Shown: positions 45,851 to 57,436, numbered from the stretch's first letter. The stretch: DNA of 64,000 nt from Tetrapyrgos nigripes (GCA_013368315.1 JAACJM010000305.1:28734-92733); one strand, 5' to 3'. Numbers and translations are program-made. The notes: generated by a model from the sequence alone, not told the origin.

Positions 45851-48800
45851 TCACTCACATTTATGACTAGAAATTGTCACAGCTCTGTCATCTGATCTAG
45901 ACACAATCCTGGCTCTGTCAGAAGATAAAGCCACTGATTGGACCTCATCTTCATGTCCCTGGAGTGGCTCTCCAATGGCAGTCCCAGTTTGTGCATTCCA
46001 GATCCTCACTGTTCTGTCTGAAGACCCAGACACAATCCTGGCTCCATCAGGAGAGAAAGCCACTGATTGGACCTGGTCTTCATGTCCTTGGAGTAGCTCT
46101 CCAATGGCAGTCCCAGTTTGTGCATCCCAGATCCTCACTGTTCCATCATAAGACCCAGACACAATCCTGGCTCCATCAGGAGAGAAAGCCACTGATTTGA
46201 CCCAGTCTTCATGTTCCTGGAGTGGCTCTCCAATGACAGTCCCAGTTTGTGCATCCCAAATCCTCACTGTTCTGTCTAAAGATCCAGACACAATCCTGGC
46301 TCCATCAGGAGAGAAAGCCACTGACTGGACCCAGTCTTCATGTCCCTGGAGTAGCTCTCCAATGGCAGCCCCAGTTTGTGCATCCCAGATCCTCACTGTT
46401 CTGTCTGAAGACCCAGACACAATCTTGGCTCCATCAGGAGAGAAAGCCACTGATTGGACCCAGTCTTTATGTCCCTGGAGTGGCTCTCCAATGGCAGTCC
46501 CAGTTTGTGCATCCCAGATCCTCACTGTTCTGTCTGAAGACCCAGAAACAATCTTGGTTCCATCAGGAGAGAAAGCCACTGCTCGGACCTGGTCTTCATG
46601 TCCCTGGAGTGGCTCTCCAATAGCAGTCCCAGTTTGTGCATCCCAGATCCTCACTGTTCTGTCTGAAGACCCAGACACAATCCTGGCTCCATCAGGAGAG
46701 AAAGCCACCGATCGGACCTGGTCTTCATGTCCCTGGAGTGGCTCTCCAATGGCAGCCCCAGTTTGTGCATCCCAGATCCTCACTGTTCTGTCTGAAGACC
46801 CAGACACAATCTTGGCTCCATCAGGAGAGAAAGCCACTGATTGGACCCAGTCTTTATGTCCCTGGAGTGGCTCTCCAATGGCAGTCCCAGTTTGTGCATT
46901 CCAGATCCTCACTGTTCTGTCTGAAGACCCAGACACAATCCTGGCTCCATCAGGAGAGAAAGCCACTGATCGGACCCAGTCTTCATGTCCCTGGAGTGGC
47001 TCTCCAGTGGCAGTCCCAGTTTGTGCATCCCAGATCCTCACTGTTTTGTCATAAGACCCAGACACAATCCTGGCTCCATCAGGAGAGAAAGCCACTGATT
47101 GGACCCAGTCTTCATGTCCCTGGAGTGGCTCTCCAATGGCAGTCCCATTTTGTGCATCCCAGATCCTCACTGTTCTGTCATAAGACCCAGACACAATCCT
47201 GGCTCCATCAGGAGAGAAAGCCACTGATAGGACCCTCATCTTCATGTCCCTGGGGAGTGGCTCTCCAATGGCAGCCCCAGTTTGTGCATCCCAGATCCTC
47301 ACTGTTCTGTCATAAGACCCAGACACAATCCTGGCTCCATCAGGAGAGAAAGCCACTGATCGGACCCAGTCTTCATGTCCCTGGAGTGGCTCTCCAATGG
47401 CAGTCCCAGTTTGTGCATTCCCAGATCCTTCACCATTGTGTGTCATAAGACCCAGACACAATCCTGGCTCCATCAGGAGAGAAAGCCACTGATTGGACCC
47501 GGTCTTCATGTCCCTGGAGTGGCTCTCCAATGGCAGTCCCAGTTTGTGCATCCCAGATCCTCACTGTTCTGTCGTAAGACCCAGACACAATCCTGGCTCC
47601 ATCAGGAGAGAAAGCCACTGATAGGACCTCATCTTCATGTCCCTGGAGTGGCTCTCCAATGGCAGTCCCAGTTTGTGGCATCCCAGATCCTCACTGTTCT
47701 GTCATCTGACCCAGACACAATCCTGCCTCCATCAGAAGATATACTGATATCCCAGACTTTTGTAGCTGTATCCCAACATCCCACACTTTGAGTATATTTT
47801 ATGTCAGTGTTGACTTTGACTTGTCTACCAAAACTGTTACTGATAGCTGGGTAGAACGGAAGTATACTTAAATATAGATGTGGAGTCATTTCCTTGACAA
47901 CACTCAATGCAAACACATTTGCCATGTCTCGGAATTGCAGTGTGTGCTGTCTCTGTTGTATTTCCTGAAATTGGCCTTTCTGTGATTTAGGATAAGTCAG
48001 TGTTCTATCAAAATAATTCCAAAAGCTTACTTTCAACACACCAAGTCCAGTGTCCTGATGCACTCAGACATCTTTCCCATAAGATTCATTGCCTCAATCC
48101 AGAATAATATCTTCTTTTGGAGAAACTTCTCCATTCCTACATTAAGTTTCTCCCCTTCTGTCAGATGGTACCCCCAAAAAATGCATGAATACCGAACTGC
48201 TCCCCCTAATTTTTTGAGTAATTGCTTCATTAAGCCCAGCAACTTCACTATCACTTAAAAAGGATGAGGGAAGACTGCATATATTGAAATGAAGCTTTCT
48301 CTCCATCTGATCAAGACATCCTCTTGCAAGTACAATATGATGTTCTGATGCATTGCAATGCAAATCTTCAGCCCTGTCTTTTGAGGTTATATAGTCTGCA
48401 AATGATGCATGAAAGGTATAAATGACTTCCTCAGGTCCACTAGTATACAGCACCGATTGCATTTCTGATATTGTTGCTTTAACATCCTGCAATTTATAGC
48501 CTAGCAGGTCTGCAATGATTTGGCATGATACAGGTGTGCCTGTCATTATTGCAGTGTGTATGACCTTGATGCTTTGATCTTTCTCCTCAGGAGAAAGCTT
48601 ATCAAGTGAATCTGAAAGAATTTGTGTATAAAGCTCATCCAACATCTGTGTCTGTATCTTATCTGGAGAGCCTTTGACATTCAAAACTTTTTCCAATCTA
48701 GAGGAGGCACGGTGACCACCACTAGTCAGATATTTGACAAGAGTAGCAGCATAGATAAATAGTGGCACCAGATCTCTCCACCAAAATATCTAGCTTGTCC

Positions 48801-50287
48801 TTGGAAATGCCAAGTCCTATGAGACCATTCTCAGGAACAGGGAGATATCCTTCTTGACAATGCTTTTTTCCACATTGTGCAGATAAAATCTCTGCACATA
48901 CAATCTCTCTTGTTGGATTGCATCAAGATCAAAATGTTTTTTTGATATGTTGTTCTGGGCGGCTAGTCAGAAAAAATTTTAATCCTGGCAATTCTTGCTT
49001 CTTGATTGCAGGGACAATAAATTCTAGTACCAGGGAAATGTCTCTGCATTCATCCAATGCATCAATAACTATTACTGATGCCAAAAATGTGGATTTTCTT
49101 CCTTAACAGCATTTTTTCCAAGGATCAATCAAAAGCTTGGTGACTTGGTATTGAGGCTCTTTAAAAGCTAACTGTAGATCCTCATTGAGAACATCACAAA
49201 GTGCCTGTTGATATTCAGCATTACAGCTGGCCAGCTGATATGCAATTGTTGGAATAACCTTGTGATAATCATGGCATTCTTCAATTTGTCGAGAGCAGAA
49301 GAATTCTCCAACCTAACAACCCTTTCTTTTAAGCTGCAAGCACACAGTTTGGGCAATAGTGCTTTTTCCAGTCCCAGCCATGCCACACATCCAGTAACCT
49401 GCCATGGTGGTTGATGAACTATTTTCAGCCCAGTTCATGATGTTATCCAGAATTTTGGTTCTGGTTCCTTCAATGCATTTTGCTCTTTGACCAACTTCAT
49501 GGAATGCACTTGTAGAAGGATTCAACTTGGTGATAATTTCTGTATAAAGTATACAAGGCATATTAAACATCCATGATACATAATGAGCTAAAATTATATT
49601 TTACCTTTCAGAGGCCCTATGGTGTTATACTGGTTGCCTGCCACTACATTCATTGTAACTATCCTTAAATGAAAAATGATGAGCATGCTCAAGTATGCTG
49701 CAATTTTTTTCAATTAAGGCTTGTAAGCTATGATTGATTTAAATTGACATACCCAATGGTAGGTTGCCCTACTGCTGGTACAATGCTATTGTTGTTCTCA
49801 TTTTGAGAAGCATGTCTCTCTGTAATATCACTATTTTTGTATATCAGCCTCTTGCAGAATGTCTCTAAATTCATTGGTAGAGGCTTACCCTAGACTAGAG
49901 CTATAAGCAAGTGTAATATAGAAAATTGTTTTCTTATCAGCTGGCTTGCATGTCCAGTAAATTGAAAGAAAAGCTCATACACATTGACATCCTCAGGTAA
50001 CCTCATATTCACATTCTGAGTGCTGTTTCAATCATGTCAATTTTATCACCTCTGTGCCTTCAGCAAAAGTCAGGAGAACACATACTGAGGAGTACTTTGG
50101 GAAGATATAGACTGCAAGGTGGCTTTCCTGTGCACTTGAAGGCTCTAGGGCCTCCAGGTTTGTAATTCCTTAGTGAGAAGTTTAGTACGCATTCCAACTT
50201 TATAATATGCAGGTCCAATCGGTTCTTTTCGACATTCAAAATTTTCTTCTTGAGTCTCTGCAATACTGTTCGTTTTTTGGGCGGCAT
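45851..50287 (-). pseudogene. NACHT-WD40 (NWD) STAND NTPase gene, several lesions
   Basis: STAND proteins of this type act as fungal NLR-like receptors; Podospora HET-E/HET-D are the known examples. The start at 50287 reads MPPKKRTVLQRLKKK, with C2-like remnants. The NACHT domain has GMAGTGKSTIA (P-loop, about 49362-49390), EFFCSRQIEECHDYHKVIPT, VIVIDALDECRD (Walker B, about 49050) and FFLTSRPEQ. The following helical region (48142-48768) has LFIYAATLVKYLTSG and TFHASFADYITSKDRA. The C-terminus is about 15 WD40 repeats. Lesions: TAG after LKRKGC, a stop before GRKSTF, a one-base shift in an A6 run near 48225, a one-base insertion near 47676, and a net +4 insertion near 47405-47435. In-repeat insertions near 47240-47255 cancel each other. 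The domain order is certain; this copy looks broken unless the assembly is wrong. Confidence 0.85.
45900..47740 (-). repeat. Array of ~15 near-identical 126-129 bp WD40-coding repeats
   Basis: Each unit encodes about 42 residues of the form [20 protein letters not shown], then [20 protein letters not shown]. Most differences fall at the same few codons: the residues around DWV/DQV/DEV, the residue before the S in VQS/VRS/VLS, the S/Y/L in GSxD, and T/A before AIG. The DNA is nearly identical between units, which points to gene conversion or unequal exchange. The first unit on the 5' side and the last are the most divergent, as in other homogenised arrays. Confidence 0.9.
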
Positions 50288-50306
50288 GTTTGAACTGATA
50301 TCCAGG

Positions 50307-50395
50307 AGCGTACAACAAAAGTGTCGTTTGCACGTGATGGGGCTGCAGATGAAAGATGTCAAGAGCGTGCAACAGAAAGTGTCGTTTGCACGTGA
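50307..50395 (-). promoter_or_regulatory. Duplicated ~32-bp promoter element with CACGTG
   Basis: Two copies of a sequence starting GAGCGT(A/G)CAACA and ending GTGTCGTTTGCACGTGA lie at 50307-50337 and 50363-50395, just upstream of the NWD start. Each contains CACGTG, an E-box for bHLH factors. They are 56 bp apart in the same orientation, which suggests regulation of the NWD gene. That use is inference. Confidence 0.6.
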
Positions 50396-50854
50396 GCTTG
50401 TTTTAACATTGCGAATGATAAGGTTTGTTGGTTTCTTGCGCAGGTTCTTTATGGAACTTGTATTGAAAGCAAGGCTCTTTGAGTATCACGACTCCAGATG
50501 CCAACCATGAGGCAGTTCGCAACATTTTTGTAGATTTCCCAAAATAAGGCAGAGCCTCGTTACCGTAAAAGATGCAAAAGAGTAAAAACTGACCCGGATC
50601 CTAAGAAAGAGTAGAAAGAGACTTGTTTCAGAAGAAATTTGCAAGGCGGGAAGTCGCAAGTAAGTTGTAATTATAAGTTATCTAAGTACTGATCCCAGAC
50701 TTTCTTATAACTTTCACGACAACGAGGACTAATGCTCGACCGTTTGTCCAGCCTCTATCGACCCCGCTTCGTCTTTAGCTATGTATAAAATGGGTCTCAA
50801 TCGAAGTCCCCGAAGCATTCGTGGCAGCAAATCGGCCTCCACCTGATTTTGGAA
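50396..50854. other. No gene recognised
   Basis: Spacer between the divergent NWD promoter region and the end of the second F-box copy. Short frames only. Confidence 0.45.
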
Positions 50855-51288
50855 TCATCCCAAGACAGAGCCTAAGCGGTTTTTTTCGAGACGAGAACGA
50901 GTGACCCAAAAAGCGGATCCGTATAAGAGCATCAGGTTACTCCATAGTTGTGGGATGTCAATGACAATCTGACACCAGCCGCTGCACACTGAAGCCAGCG
51001 TGAACAGAAGGCGCCCAATCCTTCTGGCACCGCCGATATCAAACGTTATCGGATGTCCATCACAGACGGCTACAAAGATGCGAGCCAACAACTCGAATGG
51101 AGTTGAGACATTTCCAAAACAAACCCTCGTATATCATTCTCGACGTCCTGCTGGACCTGCAGAGCTGAGAAAGGAGAGAGGGAGAAAAGTTCGTAGTATG
51201 CTGTTGAATTTGATGCGAGCAGACACGTTTCCTGAGTCGCAGTGACTTCTGTAAGGTTTGATACCACCACAAGCAATGGGCAGACCAT
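50855..51288 (-). pseudogene. F-box gene remnant, copy 2
   Basis: From 51288 the start is MVCP, but the CGGIKPYRSHCDSGNVSARI motif of the paralogues is in another frame, so an early deletion has shifted it. Later, VQQDVENDIRGFVLEMSQLH and then the F-box core LARIFVAVCDGHP ... LASVCSGWCQIVIDIPQLW match the 33372 copy. The stretch joining the coiled coil to the F-box is deleted, and homology ends near 50880 after LWSNL. It is truncated and frame-broken. Confidence 0.8.
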
Positions 51289-51960
51289 CGCGGCTAGGTT
51301 TCACAACGGGAAGAGAAAGGGCTGAGTGTGAATGGATTGGGGATGTAGCGTCGATGACGGTGGTGGTTGGCAGTGGAAGCGTCTTTCTCAACGTGACCAT
51401 TTTCGGCTTTCTCTTCACCCATCATCATCGCCTTCCCATTGTCCCAGTTCCCAGTCATGAATACGAACACATCTACCCATCTTCAAAACGCAATCTTGAG
51501 CTTACTGCTAGCCCTCAAACTTTCTGACTCTGATATACAGACTCTTTGTTGAAGCTGCACGATGTATATATACGGAAAATGGCGCGTAACAGCTTGATAG
51601 CTTTCATAAAAACTTTCTGAAGGATCGCTATATGACAGGTCATTTTCCTCAATAATGTCTGTATGTGGTTCACTTCTTCCATCAGCTTTCGCAACCGCCA
51701 GTGGACGACCCGCTCTACAGGTCTTCAAGTAGACGGATGAGGTTCAGCTGAGACTCTTCAGCGTCTCTGTATCCACGGACTCAGAGCTGGAAGCCTTACA
51801 TTCGGACCTGCACCGATATTCTGTCTCTTCTCAGGTTTCTTAATTATGACTCGTCATTTGCTTGAGATTTGAGATCTGACTTGGATACAACTGCGAAACA
51901 CGTCGGTACTTTTATTCTTGGTGAGTTTGAATTGAGATTTGCTCTCGCTCGTCTGGCGTA
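51289..51960. repeat. Segmental duplicate, copy 2
   Basis: Matches 33373-33885 and 57737-58420 in the same orientation, including ATATACGGAAAATGGCGCGT and AGGTCTTCAAGTAGACGGAT. It has deletions relative to copy 3 in the region coding-like on the minus strand (DVEKSQLSLIRLLEDLKSAS in copy 3). Confidence 0.8.
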
Positions 51961-52926
51961 GCCGTGTTAATGTTGTGATAAAGACCATCAACATCATCAA
52001 CTGAAGACTGTCCGGTACCCCTGGTCCCAGCTCTCTTGATGTCGCATTTCTAACGTCTGTCTCTGACCTGCTCCACTAGCCTTTCGTTGACTTCTCAGGG
52101 TGACACTGTATGACAACAGGAAATCAAATTCGACTGAGTGGCCAAGTGCAGCCTTGTGCACGTCCAAGAAGTTGTCCAGCAGTCTCCACTGTGGTTCTGC
52201 CAAGTCCGTCGACGTCACAAGGAAGGCATAAAACAATTTTCCACTACTACGATTGTCAGTAAGTTTGATTATTACAAGGAAACTGTATTTGGAGTGGATC
52301 TGCCAGCAGCAAATGATTGCTGCCCTGCGCAGCCATTCTCAATGGAGCCATGGGGTTATGGTAATGGGATGAGCTTGACCAGTTGTGCACTTGGTCTTTG
52401 CTTCGAGGCAAGTATAGTCAAGCTTTTGTTTTCTTGAACCACTTACATGTACTCAGCCGTATCTCACGTTTAGACGGATCGTATGCTGGCTGTAGTATCA
52501 CTGGCAATCGAATGCGTCCTACCATCATATTTGTTCAAACTTAATCAGACATTTCAAATGTAATCCAAAATACATCCAGCACTCTTCTTGTTCGCGGCCT
52601 TCCCTCTGTTCCGCTGTTCTAGGGATAAGGAGCCTAATGATGTGAAAGCGTGGCATCCCATATATTCACGCCTCAGGAATCGTGTCTTGCTGACTGGGTA
52701 TATATTTAAGCTGATCCCTTGAGCCTTACTAAAGCTAGAAGTAGTGGAAGATTGGAGCTGAAGTATGTCATCCGTGAACAAGAAGACAGCTTAAGCTTAG
52801 GGTTCAGCCATAGTTGAATGAGGTACATTCAGAATGGGTCTGAACCTTGTTCTCTATACAACGATATGTTCTCCCCCAACGTTAAAAGGCCCTGGGTCAC
52901 TCCGCGTAAACCCAACTCTTCAAACC
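51961..52926. other. No gene recognised
   Basis: Holds minus frames of up to about 80 codons and a plus frame of about 100 codons (52138-52437) without recognised domains. It probably includes the promoter of the P450 gene that starts at 52927. Confidence 0.4.
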
Positions 52927-55583
52927 ATGCTTAACACACCGTATCTCCTTGCAATCCCTGTTCTTCTCATCATCTATTATTTTTGTGGATATCTCCTGCG
53001 TCGATCTCGACAGAAACTCTCTTATCCACCTGGATCGAGAGGTCTTCCTATTATCGGTTCGTTCTTTGATGTCCTGACACCCCGCACTGGACTTGACGCT
53101 CAGTGGGCAATATACCGTGACATGGGCAACATGTATCACTCCAATCTTTTGCACATCAATATTCTCAGAAATTATACTGTCGTTGTAAACTCTGCTAAGG
53201 CTGCAGAAGAGTTGTTGGAGAGGAGGTCTGGAATTTATTCAAGCAGGCCTCGTAAGTCTCTTGATTATTCCAGCTTGATAGACTTTGATTGCTGAAATTT
53301 TGATTTTCAGCAATGCACATGGCACATGAATCGGGGTGAGTTTTGTATCAGCTAGATGGATGTCTGTAAGCCTGATGCTTTTCTTTTCTCTTTTGAAGAT
53401 TGGGATATGATTTTGGAAGTATGTCATTCACCGGTGTTGTGCTATTCGTCAACTTAAATGAACATTGAACCTTAGTAATGCCATACACGTCATAGTGGAG
53501 GTGAGTGTCAACCAATTTGCGCAGAGATAGTGTCCTGATTTTTTGAGGCAGTCTTCACCGCAAGACTTTCCACCAGTACTTCCGTTCAGATGCCATTGCA
53601 GATTATCATCCATATATTCGTCAAGCAACCTCCCGCCTCCTCAGAAGTCTGTCATGTATACAGTCTACTACAATGGTGACACAGTATGACGACCTTCGGG
53701 CTATTGTTTGTCAGTAAGTGTTCAGTACATATACCTCGCATGTAGCGATTGATTTATTTTCATGAATATTTCTTCGTAAAGACACGCCGCTTCAATAATT
53801 CTATACACAACTATGGCATCACCGAACAAGAGGATATGGTCGCCTTTGTCGAATTCGTCAATAATGCCACAGAAAGTTTTCCAACTATAGCCCATGGCAC
53901 CTTCCTGGTGGATTATTTCCCTTTGTTAAGATATGTTCCAGGTAAGTTTCAAGTTACGTTGAAGTTGCGTTCACTGATCTTCCTCAACTCTAAACACTGA
54001 TTGATATACTTAATACTTACAGCCTGGTTTCCTGGTGCACATTTCAGGCGAAAAGCAACACGCTGGACTCAGTTTAATTCAGAACTGCTGAACAAGCCTT
54101 GGAAACAGCTGAAAGCTTCTATTGTACGTGGATTCAACTTCGTGCATGCGTAAATATAACATTATGAACTGATTATGAACCTCCGTATGCGCATAGTCAT
54201 CAGGGACTGCGATATCTTGCTTTGGAACAAAATCCCTACAGAAATTTGATTTGACGTTCAACACTGCTGACGCTACTGGAGATACCTCTGACTTGGGCAT
54301 GTCAAAGACAGACTCTGACACGAAGATGGAAGAGGTCATTAAGAAACTGTGCTGGGGTAGCATATACAGGTGAATGTCATGCCTTTTCCAAATTCAGCTT
54401 CAACATTGTGCTTAATATCATTTGCACAGCTGGATCAGATACAGTAAGTTCTTGGAATCTTCATCCAGGCATGAGTTTCATAATCATCTGATTGATATGT
54501 ATTTTCCTGCAGTCTTTGTCTTTAATCTTAATCTCAGTCCTTGTCCTCTCCTGCCATCCTGAAATCTAAGCCAAAGCCCAAGAGGAATTGGATTGAGTAC
54601 TTGTCTCTACGGCCAATGCCACTCAGCTTCCAGATTTCTCTGACCGAGGAAGCTTGCCATATGTTGAGGCAATCTTAAAGGAGCTTATGAGAATGTATCC
54701 TAGTGTTCCTTTGGGTAATCATCTTTCACTGTAATAATATATGTATTTTCCTGCCAGATGTGCTAACTCTTCCATTACGCAGGTCTTCCGAATTGTAGCG
54801 TCGCTGATGATGTCTATGAAGGGTATTTCATACCGAAAGATAAGTGCGAACTCGCATCGAAATTTGATCAGGCTCAAAATAAAGATAATCTACTTTCTTT
54901 CACATAAATAGGAACCACTGTTGTGGGCAATGCTTGGTGAGTTGCTCAGCCTCTCACTCAACTAGTTATGTGTCTCTCATACCATCTCTTTTCATTTCCA
55001 CAATTTGAAATATTCAGGACAATCCTTCATGACAAAAACATCTATCCCGATCCTCTTACATTCAGCCCTGACCGTTTTCTGAGGACTGAACCTCAGAGAG
55101 GTGCACCGTCTGCAAAACACTCACTTAATCCTGATCCTGAGTTGTATGCTTTTGGTTTTGGCAGGCGGTAAGTAACCCCGGCCTAACCTACGTCTTCAGC
55201 TTCCTCTTCTTTCAAAGTTCTTTGAGCTTTAGAAACGGTACTTACTGATTGCGTGGTTATAATTATTTCTAGAATATGCCCCGGGAGACACCTAGCTCTT
55301 GACAGCTCATGGCCTGCGCTCGCTTGTATTCTGGCTACTTACAATATTACCAGGATCTCCAGTGACAAGTCTGAGATTGATCCAATAGCTGATTTTGCAG
55401 ATGGCCTTACTACGTGAGTTATCCTAATTCTTAATTCTTCAAAGCTACAATAAAATCTGATTTACTGATTATTATGGATTTTCTGACAGTCATCCCAAAC
55501 CATTCAAGTGTTCGATTACCCCTCGTTCGGCTGGAGCGTTTGAACTGATGAAATGTGGGTATGACGTCGGGGTTGAAGCCTGA
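52927..55583 (+). pseudogene. Cytochrome P450 monooxygenase, multi-exon, broken
   Basis: Would be an ER-anchored heme monooxygenase. The start MLNTPYLLAIPVLLIIYYFC is a membrane anchor, then SYPPGSRGLPIIGSFFDVL. Later exons carry MPYTS, LHRKTFHQYFRSDAI, GTFLVDYFPLLRYVP, AWFPGAHFRRKA, the I-helix AGSDT, the K-helix KELMR, EGYFIPK, GTTVVGNAW, and the heme loop FGFGRRICPGRHLA (exon junction inside). The stop is TGA at 55581-55583. Lesions: an in-frame TAG in the MPYTS exon, a one-base loss near 53808 (before YGITEQ), TGA after QEELD (Arg expected), and a donor changed from GT to AT at 54840. The I-, K- and heme motifs place it in the large agaricomycete CYP groups; I do not assign a CYP number. 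Confidence 0.85.
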
Positions 55584-56299
55584 GTCTAGGCTGAACTTGA
55601 AGCGCTATCGAGGCTGAAGTGTGAAGAGAAAATGGCTGTAGAATCAAAACTCGATTGTGTACATGTAGCGTTATATTTTATCAAATCGATCGCGATGTTC
55701 TTTCCCTCATCCAAACGTACCCGAACGCACTTAAGGGAACGCAAGTGGGGGCTCTTGAGAGTTAAAGCAGATAGGTATACGTATACACTCCAAAACGATG
55801 GATCCCAGAGTCTGAGGTACGCTTACCGGTACGTTACCTATATGATAATTATATACGATTATAATAAGATTTAGTTCTTAATTGAGGGGATATTGCTGGA
55901 CAGATAGACGCGAAGACAAGTGAAAAAAGGCAAAAGGTCAAGACATATCGACGTGAAAGTCATTGAGCAAACGTAGAGGGAATCAAGAGAAAAAGACATG
56001 GAGGAGAGGAGAGGAGACAATGCTAACTAGCCTAGTGTCGTGACATGTCGTATGTCATGTTCAAACTAATCAGAAAAAAGGTTCGTGAGTCGTAGATCGT
56101 TACTAGGTCCAGGTCCATAGAACAATCAATTGCTTCGTCTCACTTCGTTCCGTTGTCCGCCGTCCATCCTCGTCGTCCCTTCGCGTCACCATACAAGGCA
56201 CCGTGCAAAGACTCGCCTCCTCTACTCATAACCCTTACCTAGCTCAACCCTTACCCACACCCCCCTCCCCACATTAACCCTGACATGCCATGTCTTCCT
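55584..56299. other. No gene recognised
   Basis: Spacer between the convergent 3' ends of the P450 and chitin synthase remnants. Short frames only. Confidence 0.5.
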
Positions 56300-56573
56300 C
56301 TACTCTCCAGCAAACAATCTAATAATCATATACATCGTCGAGTCTATAAACCTCACGACTAGAAAAGAAAGAAATGCCCAATCAGTCTCATCCCAATCCT
56401 TGGCGTTAAAAAAAGCCACATTCGAATCCTGCACCTTACTAGCCGCACACACCACTGCAGCCGCAAGTAACCCATTACTCAGCGTCCACGCCAAAAGCAC
56501 ATTTGTCCTAAATGTCCTATAATAATCCTCCTGTTGCGTAGCAGCATCCACTTTTCCTTCAACCTTTGGTGCT

Positions 56574-56631
56574 CGAAGAAGAGAAGAGAGGGGAGGAGAG
56601 GGGAGGAGAGGAGAGGAGAGGAGAGGAGAAA
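56574..56631. repeat. (GAGGA)n-type purine microsatellite at deletion junction
   Basis: AAGAAGAGAAGAGAGG followed by GGAGAGGGGAGGAGAGGAGA and further copies. It sits exactly where the chitin synthase fragment has lost its middle part, so it may have mediated the deletion by slippage or have filled the break. Confidence 0.8.
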
Positions 56632-56813
56632 AGACAAAGCGGGTGCTGGGGACTCGCACGACACGACACGACACTCACCAACTCAATATCAAATGAAACG
56701 TCTGATACAACATCTCAATGTGTATCCAAAACTTTCGCATGAAGGAGTGGGCGCTTCGATAGATGTAGTAAAAGTGGAATGTTGAGTGGACCGCGGCGAA
56801 GAAGGAACCGTTG

Positions 56814-57343
56814 TAGTGTTGTAAACGTCCGACTCGACAGCGGCTAGCCGACGAAGCCGAGCCGGTATTAGAGCCGCGGCTCGGCTCTGACTGGCTCGCG
56901 GCTCGAGTCATCTAGGGTAGGTCAAAAATTTTGTCTGTGTGGAGCAGTCAGAGTTCCATTTCAGAGATGCCAACAAGCATTGGCTTCCTCACTTCCCTTA
57001 TGAAGATGGCTGGAGCCTGTCAGCCTTGTTGGAAATTGAAGTTTGTCGAACCTCGTCATGTCATCCTTGGCATGTTCCCCGCACCCTCGCTTACACCTCA
57101 TTTTGCAAACATTCTTGTGATTCGTAAAATACACAGGTTAAAACTACTTTAAATTACTCATATATACTATTTACGGACTTGAGATAGCCTTTCAGCTTTG
57201 GTAGGGTAGCAATAGTTTGCTTTTTTCCGTAGACGATTGGATTTCACCGACTCTAAACGACTAGAGTCGGAGTCGAGTCGATTTTACCGGCTCTGACAAA
57301 GAGCCGAGCCGGAGCGGACCATAGCCGACCGTTTACATCACTA
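56814..57343. mobile_element. hAT-type MITE (530 bp), family of hAT-B, inside chitin synthase exon
   Basis: The ends are TAGTGTTGTAAACGTC and the inverse of TAGTGATGTAAACGGTC, matching hAT-B (23679). The 8-bp duplication AACCGTTG is perfect (56806-56813 and 57344-57351). Subterminal GGCTC/GAGCC motifs are shared with hAT-B. It has no transposase. On the minus strand the duplication falls in the codons of RWLNGS, which rejoin when the element and one copy are removed. Confidence 0.93.
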
Positions 57344-57404
57344 AACCGTTGAGCCAGCGATGACATTGGGAGATGAGTTCGGGGACCTATGTGTATGTGG
57401 GGAG

Positions 57405-57405
<1 letters not shown>

Positions 57406-57436
<31 letters not shown>

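Noticed and set aside
45900..47740. Regular repeats that might suggest a CRISPR-like array
   Set aside because: Units are about 126-129 bp, have no unique spacers, encode WD40 blades and lie in a eukaryotic gene.
45964..47791. Long plus-strand open frames across the WD40 region
   Set aside because: They repeat the same short peptide in register with the WD40 DNA repeats and are the antisense of a recognised coding array.
52138..52437. A 99-codon plus-strand gene
   Set aside because: No domain, no splice support, and Cys-rich content is scattered; could be chance.
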